Assembly (NCBI GenBank): GCA_945862295.1 | Contig: CAMAXT010000002.1 | Location: 30,786-94,785, forward strand | Source of the DNA: Pseudobacteriovorax antillogorgiicola | Lineage (GTDB): Bacteria > Bdellovibrionota_B > Oligoflexia > Oligoflexales > CAIYRB01 | Length of the DNA stretch: 64,000 nt | Direction: 5' to 3' | Shown here: positions 25,694 to 34,914 of the stretch, piece after piece | Numbering within the stretch: the stretch's first letter is position 1 | How the letters are laid out: each line of letters begins with the position of its first letter | Notes under the pieces: generated by a model | Told to the model about the DNA's origin: nothing | Seen by the model: only the letters and a program-made list of their open reading frames with translations | The model's database searches: none | Position numbers and translations under genes: made by a program

Positions 25694-26362
25694 TTAGTTT
25701 ACGTCCTGGGAATCGCACTGACGCCATTTCAATTTAATGAGCGTTCCAGCTGAACCGCCTACTCCGAAAGAAATTGTTCCGGTTGCGCCGGAAGAAGCTG
25801 CGTCGCTCAAACGAACTTGAAAGTTGATGTTAAGCGAACGAGTCGCGTCGCAGGTCGACCATACTTGTTCCGCTGCATCTGTGGTGTCACGAACGCGGAA
25901 GTTACGGCGGAGTGGGCCTTCGAAAAGTGTATTCGAACGGACAGTCTCTGCACTTCCTTGGAAGTAGTAAGCCGATCCAGCTACTGCTTGAGTGCCATCA
26001 GCGACGTTTACTTTTCCAGAATACTCGATGCTCTCAACAGCGTATTGCCAACCAGCAGTATGGTTGATGTCGAGATTTACTTGACAGTTTTTGCGGGCAT
26101 CACGAAGTGGAATTCCCTGGCCAGCTTCTGCTTCAAAGCCGTCCCAGATAATGAAGAGCTCTGAACCGATCGGGAATTCACCGCGAGCAGTACCTGCGGC
26201 ACAGCCGCTACCAGCGTGGGCGAATCCACGAAGGCTGATGGAATCTGGTAACTCTGAATCACGGTCAACAACATCATCAGCTGGGACAACATCGTCCGCC
26301 ATTGCAGGTGTCGCAAGAAGAAGGATCAAGGATGATTTTAATAGTTTGTTTAAAATAGACAT
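25694..26362 (-). CDS. DUF4360-family secreted protein
   Basis: The ATG at 26362 has GAGGTG 7 bases upstream and gives 222 residues with a signal peptide ending near TPAMADD. The mature part matches DUF4360: HAGSGCAAGTARG at the start, ELFIIWDGFEAEAG, the NCQVNLDINHTAGWQYAVES block, YYFQGSAETV, FEGPLRRNF and the Cys near CDATRSLNINFQVRL. The family is found in secreted proteins of fungi, actinobacteria and myxobacteria and has no known activity. The conserved Cys pairs are probably disulfides. The gene is read towards the repeated palindromes and stands alone. Confidence 0.85.
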   Translation of the reverse strand: MSILNKLLKSSLILLLATPAMADDVVPADDVVDRDSELPDSISLRGFAHAGSGCAAGTARGEFPIGSELFIIWDGFEAEAGQGIPLRDARKNCQVNLDINHTAGWQYAVESIEYSGKVNVADGTQAVAGSAYYFQGSAETVRSNTLFEGPLRRNFRVRDTTDAAEQVWSTCDATRSLNINFQVRLSDAASSGATGTISFGVGGSAGTLIKLKWRQCDSQDVN

Positions 26363-26519
26363 ATACAGCACCTCATTATTAATAGAAGACGATGCGCAAA
26401 AGTGCGATATATTATTAATAGACCGATCTCTAAGATTTTGCAAGATGCCCCCAAAAGATAATGTTCTGGAAACTATTGAATTTCCAGAACATTGCGTCAT
26501 TTTGGCTTATTAGAATTGC

Positions 26520-26975
26520 TTAAAATGGGATGTCATCGAGTCCAGATGTTTCCGGACCACCAAAGCTGGTTTCCATATGATCGCTAGTACCGCCGCCGCC
26601 GTACTCATTTTGAGCTGATTGAGTCGCTGGACGCTCGCCGCGCGATGCACCGCCGACGAATTGAACGTTCTGTGCAACCACTTCGGTGACATAACGCTTC
26701 TGACCTTGTTTATCTTCCCAGTTTCTTGTTTGCAGTTTGCCTTCGACAAGAACTGATCGGCCTTTTGCTAGGTATTTAGAGCAGTTTTCGCCCATTTTTC
26801 CCCAGACAACGATACGGTGCCATTCAGTTTGTTCGATCTTCTGTCCGTCTTGGCCAGTACGGTAATCAGTAGTTGCGACGCTGAAAGTACACACAGGAGT
26901 TTGGCTCTGCGTATAGCGTAACTCTGGATCTTGACCGAGGTTTCCCATGACAGTGACACGGTTTAATGAAGCCAT
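26520..26975 (-). CDS. ssb: Single-stranded DNA-binding protein
   Basis: SSB coats single-stranded DNA during replication, repair and recombination and recruits partners through its C-terminal tip. The 151 residues start with the OB fold ([20 protein letters not shown], then [20 protein letters not shown] and [17 protein letters not shown]). They continue with a Gly-rich flexible tail and end in LDDIPF, the acidic tip with terminal Phe that binds partner proteins. It is transcribed alone. Confidence 0.97.
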   Translation of the reverse strand: MASLNRVTVMGNLGQDPELRYTQSQTPVCTFSVATTDYRTGQDGQKIEQTEWHRIVVWGKMGENCSKYLAKGRSVLVEGKLQTRNWEDKQGQKRYVTEVVAQNVQFVGGASRGERPATQSAQNEYGGGGTSDHMETSFGGPETSGLDDIPF

Positions 26976-27198
26976 TTAATCTTCCTTTTACGTTCTGGTA
27001 GCCAACTTATTTGAAAATTCCCGCTTCGTTTGTCGATCCGGGATATGTCCGATTGCTTGTTCAGGACTCATACAGGAGCCCGAGGCCCCCGAACAAGGGC
27101 AAAATAAGGGTTGGCGGATATTGTCAGCCCATGCCATCCTAAGCCCGTCATACGAGCATATTCAACCATATATTTATTGCGGAATCTGGGCGCTTACT

Positions 27199-28707
27199 AT
27201 GCTTAATAAAGTCACTTGCTTGTCGATTGCACTACTAACCATCTCCCTTTCATGTAAGCGGGATGAAATCTTCCCTAGCATCGGCGATAAGGTTGCTAGT
27301 CCAATCGATGTCCAGGCTTCCGAGTCTGGAGAATACTTCTACATCCTTAATGCCGACTTTGACCGAACCTACAATATGGGTTCTGTCCTGATCATCGATC
27401 AAGATGGCAATAAAATAAAAAGCGTCGAAGTGCCTCGCCTCGGTCGCAGCCTTACGGTCACCGATAAGGATATGATCGTTACGACCGACTTCCCGGACGA
27501 CAAAGGCCAAGCACACATTCTTCTTTTCGATATCACCGATCCAAAAGAGCCTGTTCTTAAACAAAAATTCAACCTCAGCTGCAGTCCAATCAACGCTACG
27601 ATGAGAAAAAGTTACGATTACTTTTTCGTAAGCTGCGCTGACGGCAATCTCTATATCGGCAAACTTGAAGCAGCCCGCGAAAATAGCTGGATAAAACAAA
27701 TCCGCCGCCTAGACGCCACACGTCGGGCCCTATATATCGACCCTAAAAGGGAGCTATTATTTGCCTTCACAACCGACATCGGCAGTCAGACTTCGGCTGA
27801 CCTTCCATCCGCCGATCTCTCGACTTTCGACGATGCTCAAAAAGAAGTTTTCAACGATGCTGGTGAATCAATTCCCGATGAAATCCCAGACGACATGCAG
27901 TCGAACAGACGCGAAGTCGCCGCTAGCAGCGGGAAGAGCATCTATCAATTCACCGTCTATGACATCAAAGCAGAAAGAGACAATGGGTCAGCGACAGGTT
28001 GCGTCGTAACACCGATCGAAAACTGCATATTTCCCTCGCGCGCTGGCCTAGACCCTATTCTCAAAAAAGAAACGCGCTGGCTCTATTTCCACCTGAATAA
28101 CTTTGACGGTACCCCCGATACGCTCAGTGCTCTTGACCCGAACTTTAAGTACTACCGCACCAACTTCTATGACGTGAAACCGGATCCGTTTGATCCAGAT
28201 ACGTTTTACCTTTCGCACCGGGGTGTTCCGGCAAAAAGCGCGTTCGCAAACCAAATCGTAAAAGTTCAGTTTGTTGGAGATATCAGACCGTCAACCGAAG
28301 GCAAAGTCCCGCACACCGGTGACGTTCTATCGTTTGAACGTATTTCGGGATTTAAAGGTGAGGGTCAAAACGGGGTCGAAACAACAAAATATCATTATCC
28401 AGGCGATTTTGAGCTTACTGAGATCAATGGTCAGCAAGTCCTAGTGGTTAATCATTTCAGAGATTTAGCTTCTGAAGCCTGGAACCGTAACGAGGTCTAC
28501 TACTCAATCACTGCGAAAACATTGGAAGAAAACAGCTGGTTTACGGAGCTTCCGGGCAGTCTTTCTTCCCCAAATATTACGACTTACTACCAAATTGCCT
28601 TAAATAAGACGGGTCGCGCGCTGTCCTGCTCGTTCTATGGCAATGCAGTTATGCTCTTGGAGGTTACGCCGGGCGTTGGTATAAGGGAAATTAAGCGCAT
28701 CGAATGA
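27199..28707 (+). CDS. Putative beta-propeller lipoprotein
   Basis: The ATG at 27199 gives 502 residues starting with a lipoprotein signal (ISLSC, Cys at residue 19, followed by KRDE). The mature protein has repeated blade-like strands (GEYFYILNADFDRT, GSVLIIDQDGNKIKSVEVP, AHILLFDITDPKEPVL, YDYFFVSCADGNLYI), like LVIVD or WD-type propellers, with a long acidic insert near residues 215-260. I recognise no exact family. A GGG-rich stretch precedes the ATG but is a poor ribosome-binding site; an upstream in-frame start at 27121 would bury the signal peptide. The gene is followed 69 bases later by smc. Confidence 0.7.
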   Translation: MLNKVTCLSIALLTISLSCKRDEIFPSIGDKVASPIDVQASESGEYFYILNADFDRTYNMGSVLIIDQDGNKIKSVEVPRLGRSLTVTDKDMIVTTDFPDDKGQAHILLFDITDPKEPVLKQKFNLSCSPINATMRKSYDYFFVSCADGNLYIGKLEAARENSWIKQIRRLDATRRALYIDPKRELLFAFTTDIGSQTSADLPSADLSTFDDAQKEVFNDAGESIPDEIPDDMQSNRREVAASSGKSIYQFTVYDIKAERDNGSATGCVVTPIENCIFPSRAGLDPILKKETRWLYFHLNNFDGTPDTLSALDPNFKYYRTNFYDVKPDPFDPDTFYLSHRGVPAKSAFANQIVKVQFVGDIRPSTEGKVPHTGDVLSFERISGFKGEGQNGVETTKYHYPGDFELTEINGQQVLVVNHFRDLASEAWNRNEVYYSITAKTLEENSWFTELPGSLSSPNITTYYQIALNKTGRALSCSFYGNAVMLLEVTPGVGIREIKRIE

Positions 28708-28776
28708 CAATTAGCTATGAGCCTGATATGAGAGAGCACAGGCTTTTTCTGGCGTTTTTTATAAGAGACAAACTGC

Positions 28777-31700
28777 ATGTTCCTGAAAAAGATCGTAATT
28801 TCCGGGTTCAAGTCCTTTGCGGATAAGATAGTCGTCAACCTCGACACCGGCATCACCGGTATCGTCGGCCCCAATGGTTCTGGAAAAAGTAACATCATCG
28901 ACGCTGTACGTTGGGTGATGGGTGAGCAGAACGCGAAAAATTTGCGTGGTGAAAAAGCCACCGACATTATCTTCGCCGGTTCTGAAAGAAGAAAACCACT
29001 CGGCATGGCAGAAGTATCGTTGGTTTTTGATAACCGCGATGACAGTGCATTCTGTCCTCCTGAATACCGCCACGAACCAGAGATCTCTCTGACACGCCGC
29101 ATGTATGCCGATGGCCAGCGCGAATACCTGATCAATAAAAAACCATGTCGTTTGAAAGATATTGTTGGTTTCTTCGCATCGTCTGGCCTTAGTGGTCGAA
29201 GCTATTCGATGATTCAGCAAGGTCAGGTTGAGCGTATCTTGAACGCGAAACCAGAAGACGTCAGAGAGATCATCGAAGAAGCCGCCGGCACCATGGTGTT
29301 CAAACGCCGTAAAGCTGAAGCCGAGAAGAAGTTAGAGCAAACCAATCTCAACCTTTCTCGTATCGAAGACATCTTGGCAGAAGTCGATAAGCATTTATCG
29401 ACGCTCTTTGAGCAAGTCGACAAAGCACGCGAATACCAAGTGCAGAGTGAGAAGCTTAAAGTAGAAGAAGTCTCACTTTTCGCGCACAACTTTCACCATT
29501 TCCGTGAACAACAAAATAAGTTCCAGAACGAAATGGAAAACTTCATGGCAAGTGAAGCTGAGTCCATAGCTGGAATCTCAGGTCACGAGTCCCGCCATCA
29601 GGAATTGCAAGGCCAGATGGATGAAGCCGATCCAGAACTGCAAATTTTGCAGGAATCGATCTCTGTTATCCGGGAGAAAATCGCCCGTAGTGAATCGACT
29701 GTTAAGTCGTCAATGGACAAGATTGACAGTGGCTCACGCCGCTTAACCGATATCGCTTCAGAACTTGACGAAGAAGACCGTAACCTTCGCGTTCTTGAGA
29801 CCCAAGTTGACTCAGCGCAAAGAGAACTTTCAAAGGCAGAGTCTGTTGCTCGCGAACTAAACGAAGCAATCGAATCTTTCGAATATGAAGTCGAATCAGC
29901 AAACGAAGCTGCCCAGGTCTACCAAGGCCGAATGGAAGAGTTTGAAGATGAAATCAGGAATCTTGAACGCTTAACCGAAAGCAACAAGTTCAGAACCGAA
30001 GCTCTGGAAAAAGAGATCGATCGCAATAAAAACGATTCCAAGTCAGAAGATGAGCGCATGAGCTTTCTTCTAAAAGACGTTGAATCTGTCCGCACTGATC
30101 TTGAAGACGCAGAACAAAAAGCAGGTGCTACGAAAGCTGGTCTCGACAAAGAGATCCGTGAGAAGCACGAACGCGAAGCCATGGTTGCTACGCGCTACAA
30201 CCAAATCCGTAACGCGAATCAACGCCGCGACGGCCTAAAAGAAAAATACCATGAAAGCAAAGCACGCTTTACTTCTCTTCAGGAAATCACTGAAGGAGCT
30301 ACCGACGCCGCTGGTGCTCTAGCTAAGATGAAAGCGGAAGAGCCGTCTAGTACGAAGTTCTTCCAAGGCATGTTAACTGACTATATCTCTTACACCAGAG
30401 ACTCAGGAGAGCTTCCGCCAAAAGCGGCTGCTGCATTTGAACGTTGGTCTGAGCGTGTGGTTGTTAGTAGCCTCGATCACTTCAACGAGATGGTGCGCAT
30501 TGCTAACCGTCTTGGCACTGGCACTTTGCCTGTTTGCATTCTATCTCAGTGTGAAAAGATCGATGCTGAAGCAGTTAAGAACTGGTCGGAAAACACCGGA
30601 GCTGAGCCTCTTAAGCAATATCTAAAAGTTGATAGCCGCTTGCCGGAAATCAACTCGGTTGTCGACCGCCTTTATCTTATGCCTTCTCTGGCACTAGACA
30701 ATGATCAGCTGAATGAACTCCCGCGTGGAGTCATCATCTTTACAAGCCAAGGCGTCTCCTTCACTGGCAATGATGAGTTCATTGTTGGCGGTAAAAATAC
30801 TGGTGGCCTCCTCAGTCGTAAGACCGAGATGGAAAACCTCGCTGTTGAACTTAAATCCATTGAATCCCAGCTTGCTGGTGCTCAAGGTGAGATCGACGAA
30901 CTTGACTACCGCATCAACGAAGACCGCCAGATCGTGGCCGACATCGATGCGAAGCTGCAGGCACAGAATCAAGGCGTTCTGACAGTTATGTCAGCCTTGC
31001 AAGCCGTTCAGCAGATCTTTGACCGTAAGCAAGAGCTGATCACTGAGTCACAAACAACCATCGACAAGCTCGTTGCGAACCTTGTTCGTATGACTTCGGA
31101 ACTGGCGACACTCAACCAGAACCGCGCGTCTCTTGATAAAGAACTCGGCAATGCGAGAACCGAACTCTCAACGATCGAAGAAGAATCAGCATCTCTTCTC
31201 GACCGCAAAGAAGAGCTTCGCCGCATGCACGAGTCTAAAAAGCTAGAACTCGCTAAGTGTGAAGCTAGGGCGCAAGCAATGCGTGATGGCTATTTGAACA
31301 ACAAAGCTCAGCTCGAACTTCTGCAAAACAAATTAGCGCGTCGCTACGAAGAACGCTCACGTCTTGAAACCGAAGTCGAAGAAGCTAAGGCTTACTTTGA
31401 GCAGGCTAAAGGTGACATTGAGTCCTTCATCGCTGACAGGGACAAGCTGCAGTCAGACTACGCATCTAAACGTGAAGAAAACGCCCACATCCTTGAAGAA
31501 CTCCGCGTCATTGACGGCAGATTGCGAACTCTTCGCGATCAGCAGCATGCGGCTCAACGGGGACTCAACGATAAGAATATCCAGCTTGAACGCGTGAAAA
31601 TGGCGTTGTCTGGAATCACTGAGCAGTCGATCGAAAAATACAAGTTAGATCTGGAAACTTATCACTTCGAGATGGATCCAGAGTTCAACCACGAGTCTAA

Positions 31701-32454
31701 GACGCGCTCAGTTCAGCGTTTGCGCTCGAAAATCGAATCTATGGGCGCGATCAACATGATGGCTCTCCAAGAATTCGACGAGAAGACCACGCGCCGTGAT
31801 TTTATCATTAAGCAACGGGACGAAGTCCTTTCAAGTATCGACCTACTTATGGCAGCGATTCTTGAAATCGAAGAAACCTCTGTTAAGAGATTCCAAGAGA
31901 TCTTCGAAACCATCAACAATGAGTTCGCGAACCTCTTCCCGATTCTCTTCCCTACAGGCGAAGGAAGGCTGGAACTAACACATCCAGACAACCCGCTCTT
32001 AAGCGGTGTCGAAATCATGTGCCGCTTGCCGGGTAAGAGCATCAAGCCAATGTCGCTCTTCTCAGGTGGGGAGAAGGCTTTGACGGCGATCTCATTGATT
32101 TTCGCACTTCTGAAAACCAAACCAACCCCGTACTGCTTCTTGGATGAGGTTGACGCCCCACTCGATGAAGCCAACGTTGGTCGTTACAACAGTATTTTGG
32201 AAGCACTGTCATCACAGTTCCAATTTATCGTTATTACGCACAACAGAAGAACCATGGAAGTTCTCGACACCCTTTACGGTATCACCATGCAGGAGCCTGG
32301 TGTGTCGAAAGTCGTTGGCGTCGATATGAAGGTCGATATTCCGCCGCACTTGCGTAAGGCGTTTAAAGACGAAAAAGCACTAGCGGCTGGAGCAGCAATT
32401 TCAGGTCCGGCACCGAAGGCACCGCGGCCTGTTGAGGGTGCGACCGCTCAGTAG
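28777..32454 (+). CDS. smc: Chromosome segregation ATPase SMC
   Basis: SMC with ScpA and ScpB compacts and separates chromosomes. The 1,225 residues have the expected plan: N-terminal ATPase half with Walker A GPNGSGKSN (31-39) and GFFASSGLSGRSYSMIQQGQ split region, coiled coil (about 170-500), hinge (about 510-660, containing KFFQGMLTDYI), second coiled coil (to about 1000), and C-terminal half with signature LFSGGEKALTAISLIFALL and Walker B YCFLDEVDAPLDEANV. The hinge lacks the usual run of conserved glycines, so it is somewhat divergent. scpA and scpB are not nearby. A strong terminator follows. Confidence 0.97.
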   Translation: MFLKKIVISGFKSFADKIVVNLDTGITGIVGPNGSGKSNIIDAVRWVMGEQNAKNLRGEKATDIIFAGSERRKPLGMAEVSLVFDNRDDSAFCPPEYRHEPEISLTRRMYADGQREYLINKKPCRLKDIVGFFASSGLSGRSYSMIQQGQVERILNAKPEDVREIIEEAAGTMVFKRRKAEAEKKLEQTNLNLSRIEDILAEVDKHLSTLFEQVDKAREYQVQSEKLKVEEVSLFAHNFHHFREQQNKFQNEMENFMASEAESIAGISGHESRHQELQGQMDEADPELQILQESISVIREKIARSESTVKSSMDKIDSGSRRLTDIASELDEEDRNLRVLETQVDSAQRELSKAESVARELNEAIESFEYEVESANEAAQVYQGRMEEFEDEIRNLERLTESNKFRTEALEKEIDRNKNDSKSEDERMSFLLKDVESVRTDLEDAEQKAGATKAGLDKEIREKHEREAMVATRYNQIRNANQRRDGLKEKYHESKARFTSLQEITEGATDAAGALAKMKAEEPSSTKFFQGMLTDYISYTRDSGELPPKAAAAFERWSERVVVSSLDHFNEMVRIANRLGTGTLPVCILSQCEKIDAEAVKNWSENTGAEPLKQYLKVDSRLPEINSVVDRLYLMPSLALDNDQLNELPRGVIIFTSQGVSFTGNDEFIVGGKNTGGLLSRKTEMENLAVELKSIESQLAGAQGEIDELDYRINEDRQIVADIDAKLQAQNQGVLTVMSALQAVQQIFDRKQELITESQTTIDKLVANLVRMTSELATLNQNRASLDKELGNARTELSTIEEESASLLDRKEELRRMHESKKLELAKCEARAQAMRDGYLNNKAQLELLQNKLARRYEERSRLETEVEEAKAYFEQAKGDIESFIADRDKLQSDYASKREENAHILEELRVIDGRLRTLRDQQHAAQRGLNDKNIQLERVKMALSGITEQSIEKYKLDLETYHFEMDPEFNHESKTRSVQRLRSKIESMGAINMMALQEFDEKTTRRDFIIKQRDEVLSSIDLLMAAILEIEETSVKRFQEIFETINNEFANLFPILFPTGEGRLELTHPDNPLLSGVEIMCRLPGKSIKPMSLFSGGEKALTAISLIFALLKTKPTPYCFLDEVDAPLDEANVGRYNSILEALSSQFQFIVITHNRRTMEVLDTLYGITMQEPGVSKVVGVDMKVDIPPHLRKAFKDEKALAAGAAISGPAPKAPRPVEGATAQ

Positions 32455-32475
32455 AGTTGGGATGCTAAAAACTAT

Positions 32476-32505
32476 AAAGGCCCTCATTTTTTTGAGGGCC
32501 TTTTT
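32476..32505. terminator. Terminator after smc
   Basis: AAAGGCCCTCA (32476-32486) pairs with TGAGGGCCTTT (32493-32503) across six T residues and continues into a T run. It lies 21 bases after the smc stop and 24 before the end of the convergent minus-strand gene, so it can serve both. Confidence 0.9.
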
Positions 32506-32528
32506 ACGTTTACATAAGAACGGTCTGT

Positions 32529-33020
32529 CTATGCACGCGCCGTAAAAGAGCCACGGTCGTTCAAGGTTTCCAAGTTATCAGCTAAATCGCAATCAGTCTC
32601 AAGCGCCTCGGTGCATTTTGGGCATCTTGCAGTTGTATCGATTTTCGGTACCTGACCATTCCCAGTTTCATGGAGTCTTTTTTCCACATGCTGGCAACCA
32701 TCGCAACTGTACTGAATCTTAATCGATTCAATCCAACCGGTTCCCGGGAAAAGTGGGATCATTACTGCCACGTCTAAAAATTGCTCGTTACATTCGGAAA
32801 AACTATAGACGTGGTTTTTTAGTGTCTCGAGCGCTTTAAGCCAAATAGTAATCCCTATCGAATTGATGCGGGCAATGCCTCCGCAATCAAAGCGTAGACG
32901 TGAGGTTTTAAGTTTTCTCTCTAGTTCTTTGAGAGTCTCGCCAACATGGATGTCTATTTCGCCACGGAACTGAACAACAGTTTCGTTTCCATGTTCCTGA
33001 ATTTCAAAGTCTAGTGTCAT
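32529..33020 (-). CDS. STAS-like domain fused to a zinc ribbon
   Basis: I chose the ATG at 33020, which starts the protein just before a STAS-like domain, over one at 33056; the result is 163 residues. The pattern VVQFRGEIDIHVGETLKELE, then LRFDCGGIARINSIGITIW, is that of anti-sigma-factor antagonist domains, and the Ser of NSIG occupies the usual phosphorylation position. The C-terminal 60 residues have two CxxC pairs (CDGC and CPKC), which probably bind zinc. The combination suggests a cytoplasmic signalling or regulatory protein, but no partner kinase or sigma factor gene is adjacent. Confidence 0.65.
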   Translation of the reverse strand: MTLDFEIQEHGNETVVQFRGEIDIHVGETLKELERKLKTSRLRFDCGGIARINSIGITIWLKALETLKNHVYSFSECNEQFLDVAVMIPLFPGTGWIESIKIQYSCDGCQHVEKRLHETGNGQVPKIDTTARCPKCTEALETDCDLADNLETLNDRGSFTARA

Positions 33021-33155
33021 AGAGTCCAAGATAGCATGTTTTTTTAAAACAGGCATCTTGTGACTAGAAAAAAGCCACGCTCTTGGGGAAGGGGACCAGA
33101 TATCTTACAATCAGATGTACGAATTAGAGGCACATTTAACTTACGAGGGGCACAG

Positions 33156-33656
33156 ATGCCGAAATCTCGCTGGCATATAACCTGTACCCTGCTGATTGCT
33201 TTTACCGCAGAGGGTCAAGTATTTGCCAAAAGCGATAAGCATTCGCCCTTCTATCCTCAGTACCTTGCTGATCCCGATTATACCTCTGGACGAACGCAAA
33301 GAACTTTAGGCGTCACAAGTTTAGCAGTTCTCGGCGGTATTGGAGTTGGTACCTTTATAGTCGGAGCTGTTCAAAATACCTGCGCTGGTTCTTTTGGCGA
33401 CAGCAAAGAACGATGCAGGAAAAATGCCGAGGAAGTCATGCTAACTGGCGTAATTATAACGACAGTCGGCCTCGGTATCGGACTGCCATTCACTATCGTA
33501 GGCAGCAGACAAATGGCGAAAGCCCGTAAGCGCATCGAGGAAGAGCAGAAGCCTGACCAACCTGGGCACACAAATAACTCCGGTCCGCTTTCGGAACCGT
33601 CGGCTTCGAAGCAGAAATTCGCTTTGAACCTTCCACTGGTCAAAATTGAATTCTAA
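33156..33656 (+). CDS. Small exported or membrane protein
   Basis: The ATG at 33156 has GAGGGG 7 bases upstream and gives 166 residues. A signal peptide (about residues 5-25, ending EGQVFA) is followed by a short charged segment and two hydrophobic stretches (about 55-80 and 96-120: LAVLGGIGVGTFIVGAV and GVIITTVGLGIGLPFTIVG). These are separated by a loop with two Cys. The last 40 residues are charged and Pro/Gln-rich. I recognise no family. The longer open frame to 33060 lacks a ribosome-binding site. Confidence 0.65.
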   Translation: MPKSRWHITCTLLIAFTAEGQVFAKSDKHSPFYPQYLADPDYTSGRTQRTLGVTSLAVLGGIGVGTFIVGAVQNTCAGSFGDSKERCRKNAEEVMLTGVIITTVGLGIGLPFTIVGSRQMAKARKRIEEEQKPDQPGHTNNSGPLSEPSASKQKFALNLPLVKIEF

Positions 33657-33694
33657 ATCCTGTAAACAGAAACAAAGTTTAATTAGGACTCCCT

Positions 33695-34216
33695 ATAAAA
33701 TATATATTACTGTTACTAACTGCCATTTTGTTTTCAAAACCTGCTTTTGGTTGTTGGCCTTTGTTCAAGCCCGCTATTCATATCGTGTGCGGGCCGCAGC
33801 AGGTTGCCGGTTCGGTTGAAAGTATTTCAGAAAGCAGCCTTGATGTTCTGTCTGGAAAGGTAGTTTCAGAGGTCCGAATAAAAGTCATCGAAAAGTGGGG
33901 CATGGATATAGGATCCTATTTAAAAATCAGGGTAATACTAAACAGCGATCAGCAAATGAATCAAAACCCCACTAACACGGAATACCACAAAGCCCTGAAA
34001 CTTGTCGGCGGCTGCTGGTTAAAACCAATTAATATTATGGATCAAATTATCGTTGCACCCACAAGTCAGCATCGTCACCCTGACAAAACAATTATTTATG
34101 CTGAATCGATGGCGGTGCAAAACTTTGGCGACAGCAAAACAAAAGAAGGCTGGCGTCAGGACATCAAACAGAAATCCTCATGCAAAGATCCAGTGATAAA
34201 GTGGAAAAACGGATAG
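33695..34216 (+). CDS. Putative exported protein with apparent ATA start
   Basis: The product has no recognised domain. A good signal peptide (KYILLLLTAILFSKPAFG) is encoded only if translation begins at 33695, where the codon is ATA; AGGA lies 6 bases before it at 33685-33688. The first ordinary candidate, a TTG at 33728, would cut the signal in half. The mature region is about 150 residues with several Cys and a pattern of strands (SGKVVSEVRIKVIEKWG, YLKIRVILNS), which suggests a small periplasmic beta protein. Either a rare ATA start is used or an ATG has mutated and the gene is crippled. A terminator hairpin overlaps the stop codon. Confidence 0.5.
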   Translation: MKYILLLLTAILFSKPAFGCWPLFKPAIHIVCGPQQVAGSVESISESSLDVLSGKVVSEVRIKVIEKWGMDIGSYLKIRVILNSDQQMNQNPTNTEYHKALKLVGGCWLKPINIMDQIIVAPTSQHRHPDKTIIYAESMAVQNFGDSKTKEGWRQDIKQKSSCKDPVIKWKNG

Positions 34217-34237
34217 TGAGCCTAGCCGTTTTTGATT
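34205..34237 (+). terminator. Terminator overlapping the stop of the 33695 gene
   Basis: AAAAACGG (34205-34212) pairs with CCGTTTTT (34226-34233) and the loop can extend the stem through TAG/CTA. The stop codon of the upstream gene is within the structure. Confidence 0.6.
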
Positions 34238-34266
34238 TGGACCAACTCGTCTACTTCGCTATTTTT

Positions 34267-34902
34267 TTAAATAACAAAGCCAAATCCCGCTAAAATCGTA
34301 GACTGAAACATCATCTCATCCGCACCGATACGTTCCATCTTAAGTTTGACTCCTTGATACTTGTAACGGAAGTCGAAGAAGACGCGCTTTATCGGCACAA
34401 TACTGCCAAATCCCAAATACCAGCCAAGGGACCGCTGGGAGGTGACGACACGGTAACTGTGCTCGGTAAGAGTTATCTTCAAATGATTAAACGAGAGACC
34501 AGCTTCTGGGAACAGAACTAAATTCTTTGCCATCTGCGTTTTAAAAGACCCGCCTAGAGTGAGGCGGTCTTGATGATACCGGTTAGAAGCTGCCGATGTG
34601 GATGCCGAACTGTAGTCCGAGCCTACTTTTTTGATCGAATCAACAAACAAAAGTTCAGTACTAATCGTAAAATCGGAGGTCAGATCGTATCCAGCGCCGG
34701 CTCCGATAGCAAAAGCAGAGCGGGCGATATCGAGGCGTTCAAGCTCTGGGGATTTCAAGTAGCTTCCGCCATGCGTCAGATACAAGGACAATGGGCGTTT
34801 CTGGATTGGAGATTTTTCTACAGTTTTGGCAACCGCTACCTGAGATCCAAGAAAAAAATAAAATATCAATAAACCAGCAGCTAAGCTGTAACGTGCCTTC
34901 AT
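34267..34902 (-). CDS. Outer-membrane beta-barrel protein (OmpA/OmpX-like barrel)
   Basis: The 211-residue protein has a signal peptide ending at VAVAK (about residue 26) and then eight or so alternating strands: SLYLTHGGSYL, AFAIGAGAGYDLTSDFTISTE, LTLGGSFKTQMAKNLVLFPEAG, LGWYLGFGSIVPIKRVFFDFRYKYQG and the last strand TILAGFGFVI. It is of the small-barrel size class found in OmpX and in 'outer membrane protein beta-barrel domain' families. It lies 12 bases downstream of the propeller lipoprotein on the same strand, so it is probably the last gene of a three-gene operon starting at 36689. Confidence 0.8.
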   Translation of the reverse strand: MKARYSLAAGLLIFYFFLGSQVAVAKTVEKSPIQKRPLSLYLTHGGSYLKSPELERLDIARSAFAIGAGAGYDLTSDFTISTELLFVDSIKKVGSDYSSASTSAASNRYHQDRLTLGGSFKTQMAKNLVLFPEAGLSFNHLKITLTEHSYRVVTSQRSLGWYLGFGSIVPIKRVFFDFRYKYQGVKLKMERIGADEMMFQSTILAGFGFVI

Positions 34903-34914
34903 AAATTGTCTTCC

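Noticed and set aside
28777-32454. Several antisense open frames inside smc
   Set aside because: They are rich in Ser, Arg and Leu, have no ribosome-binding sites and lie opposite an unmistakable SMC coding region.
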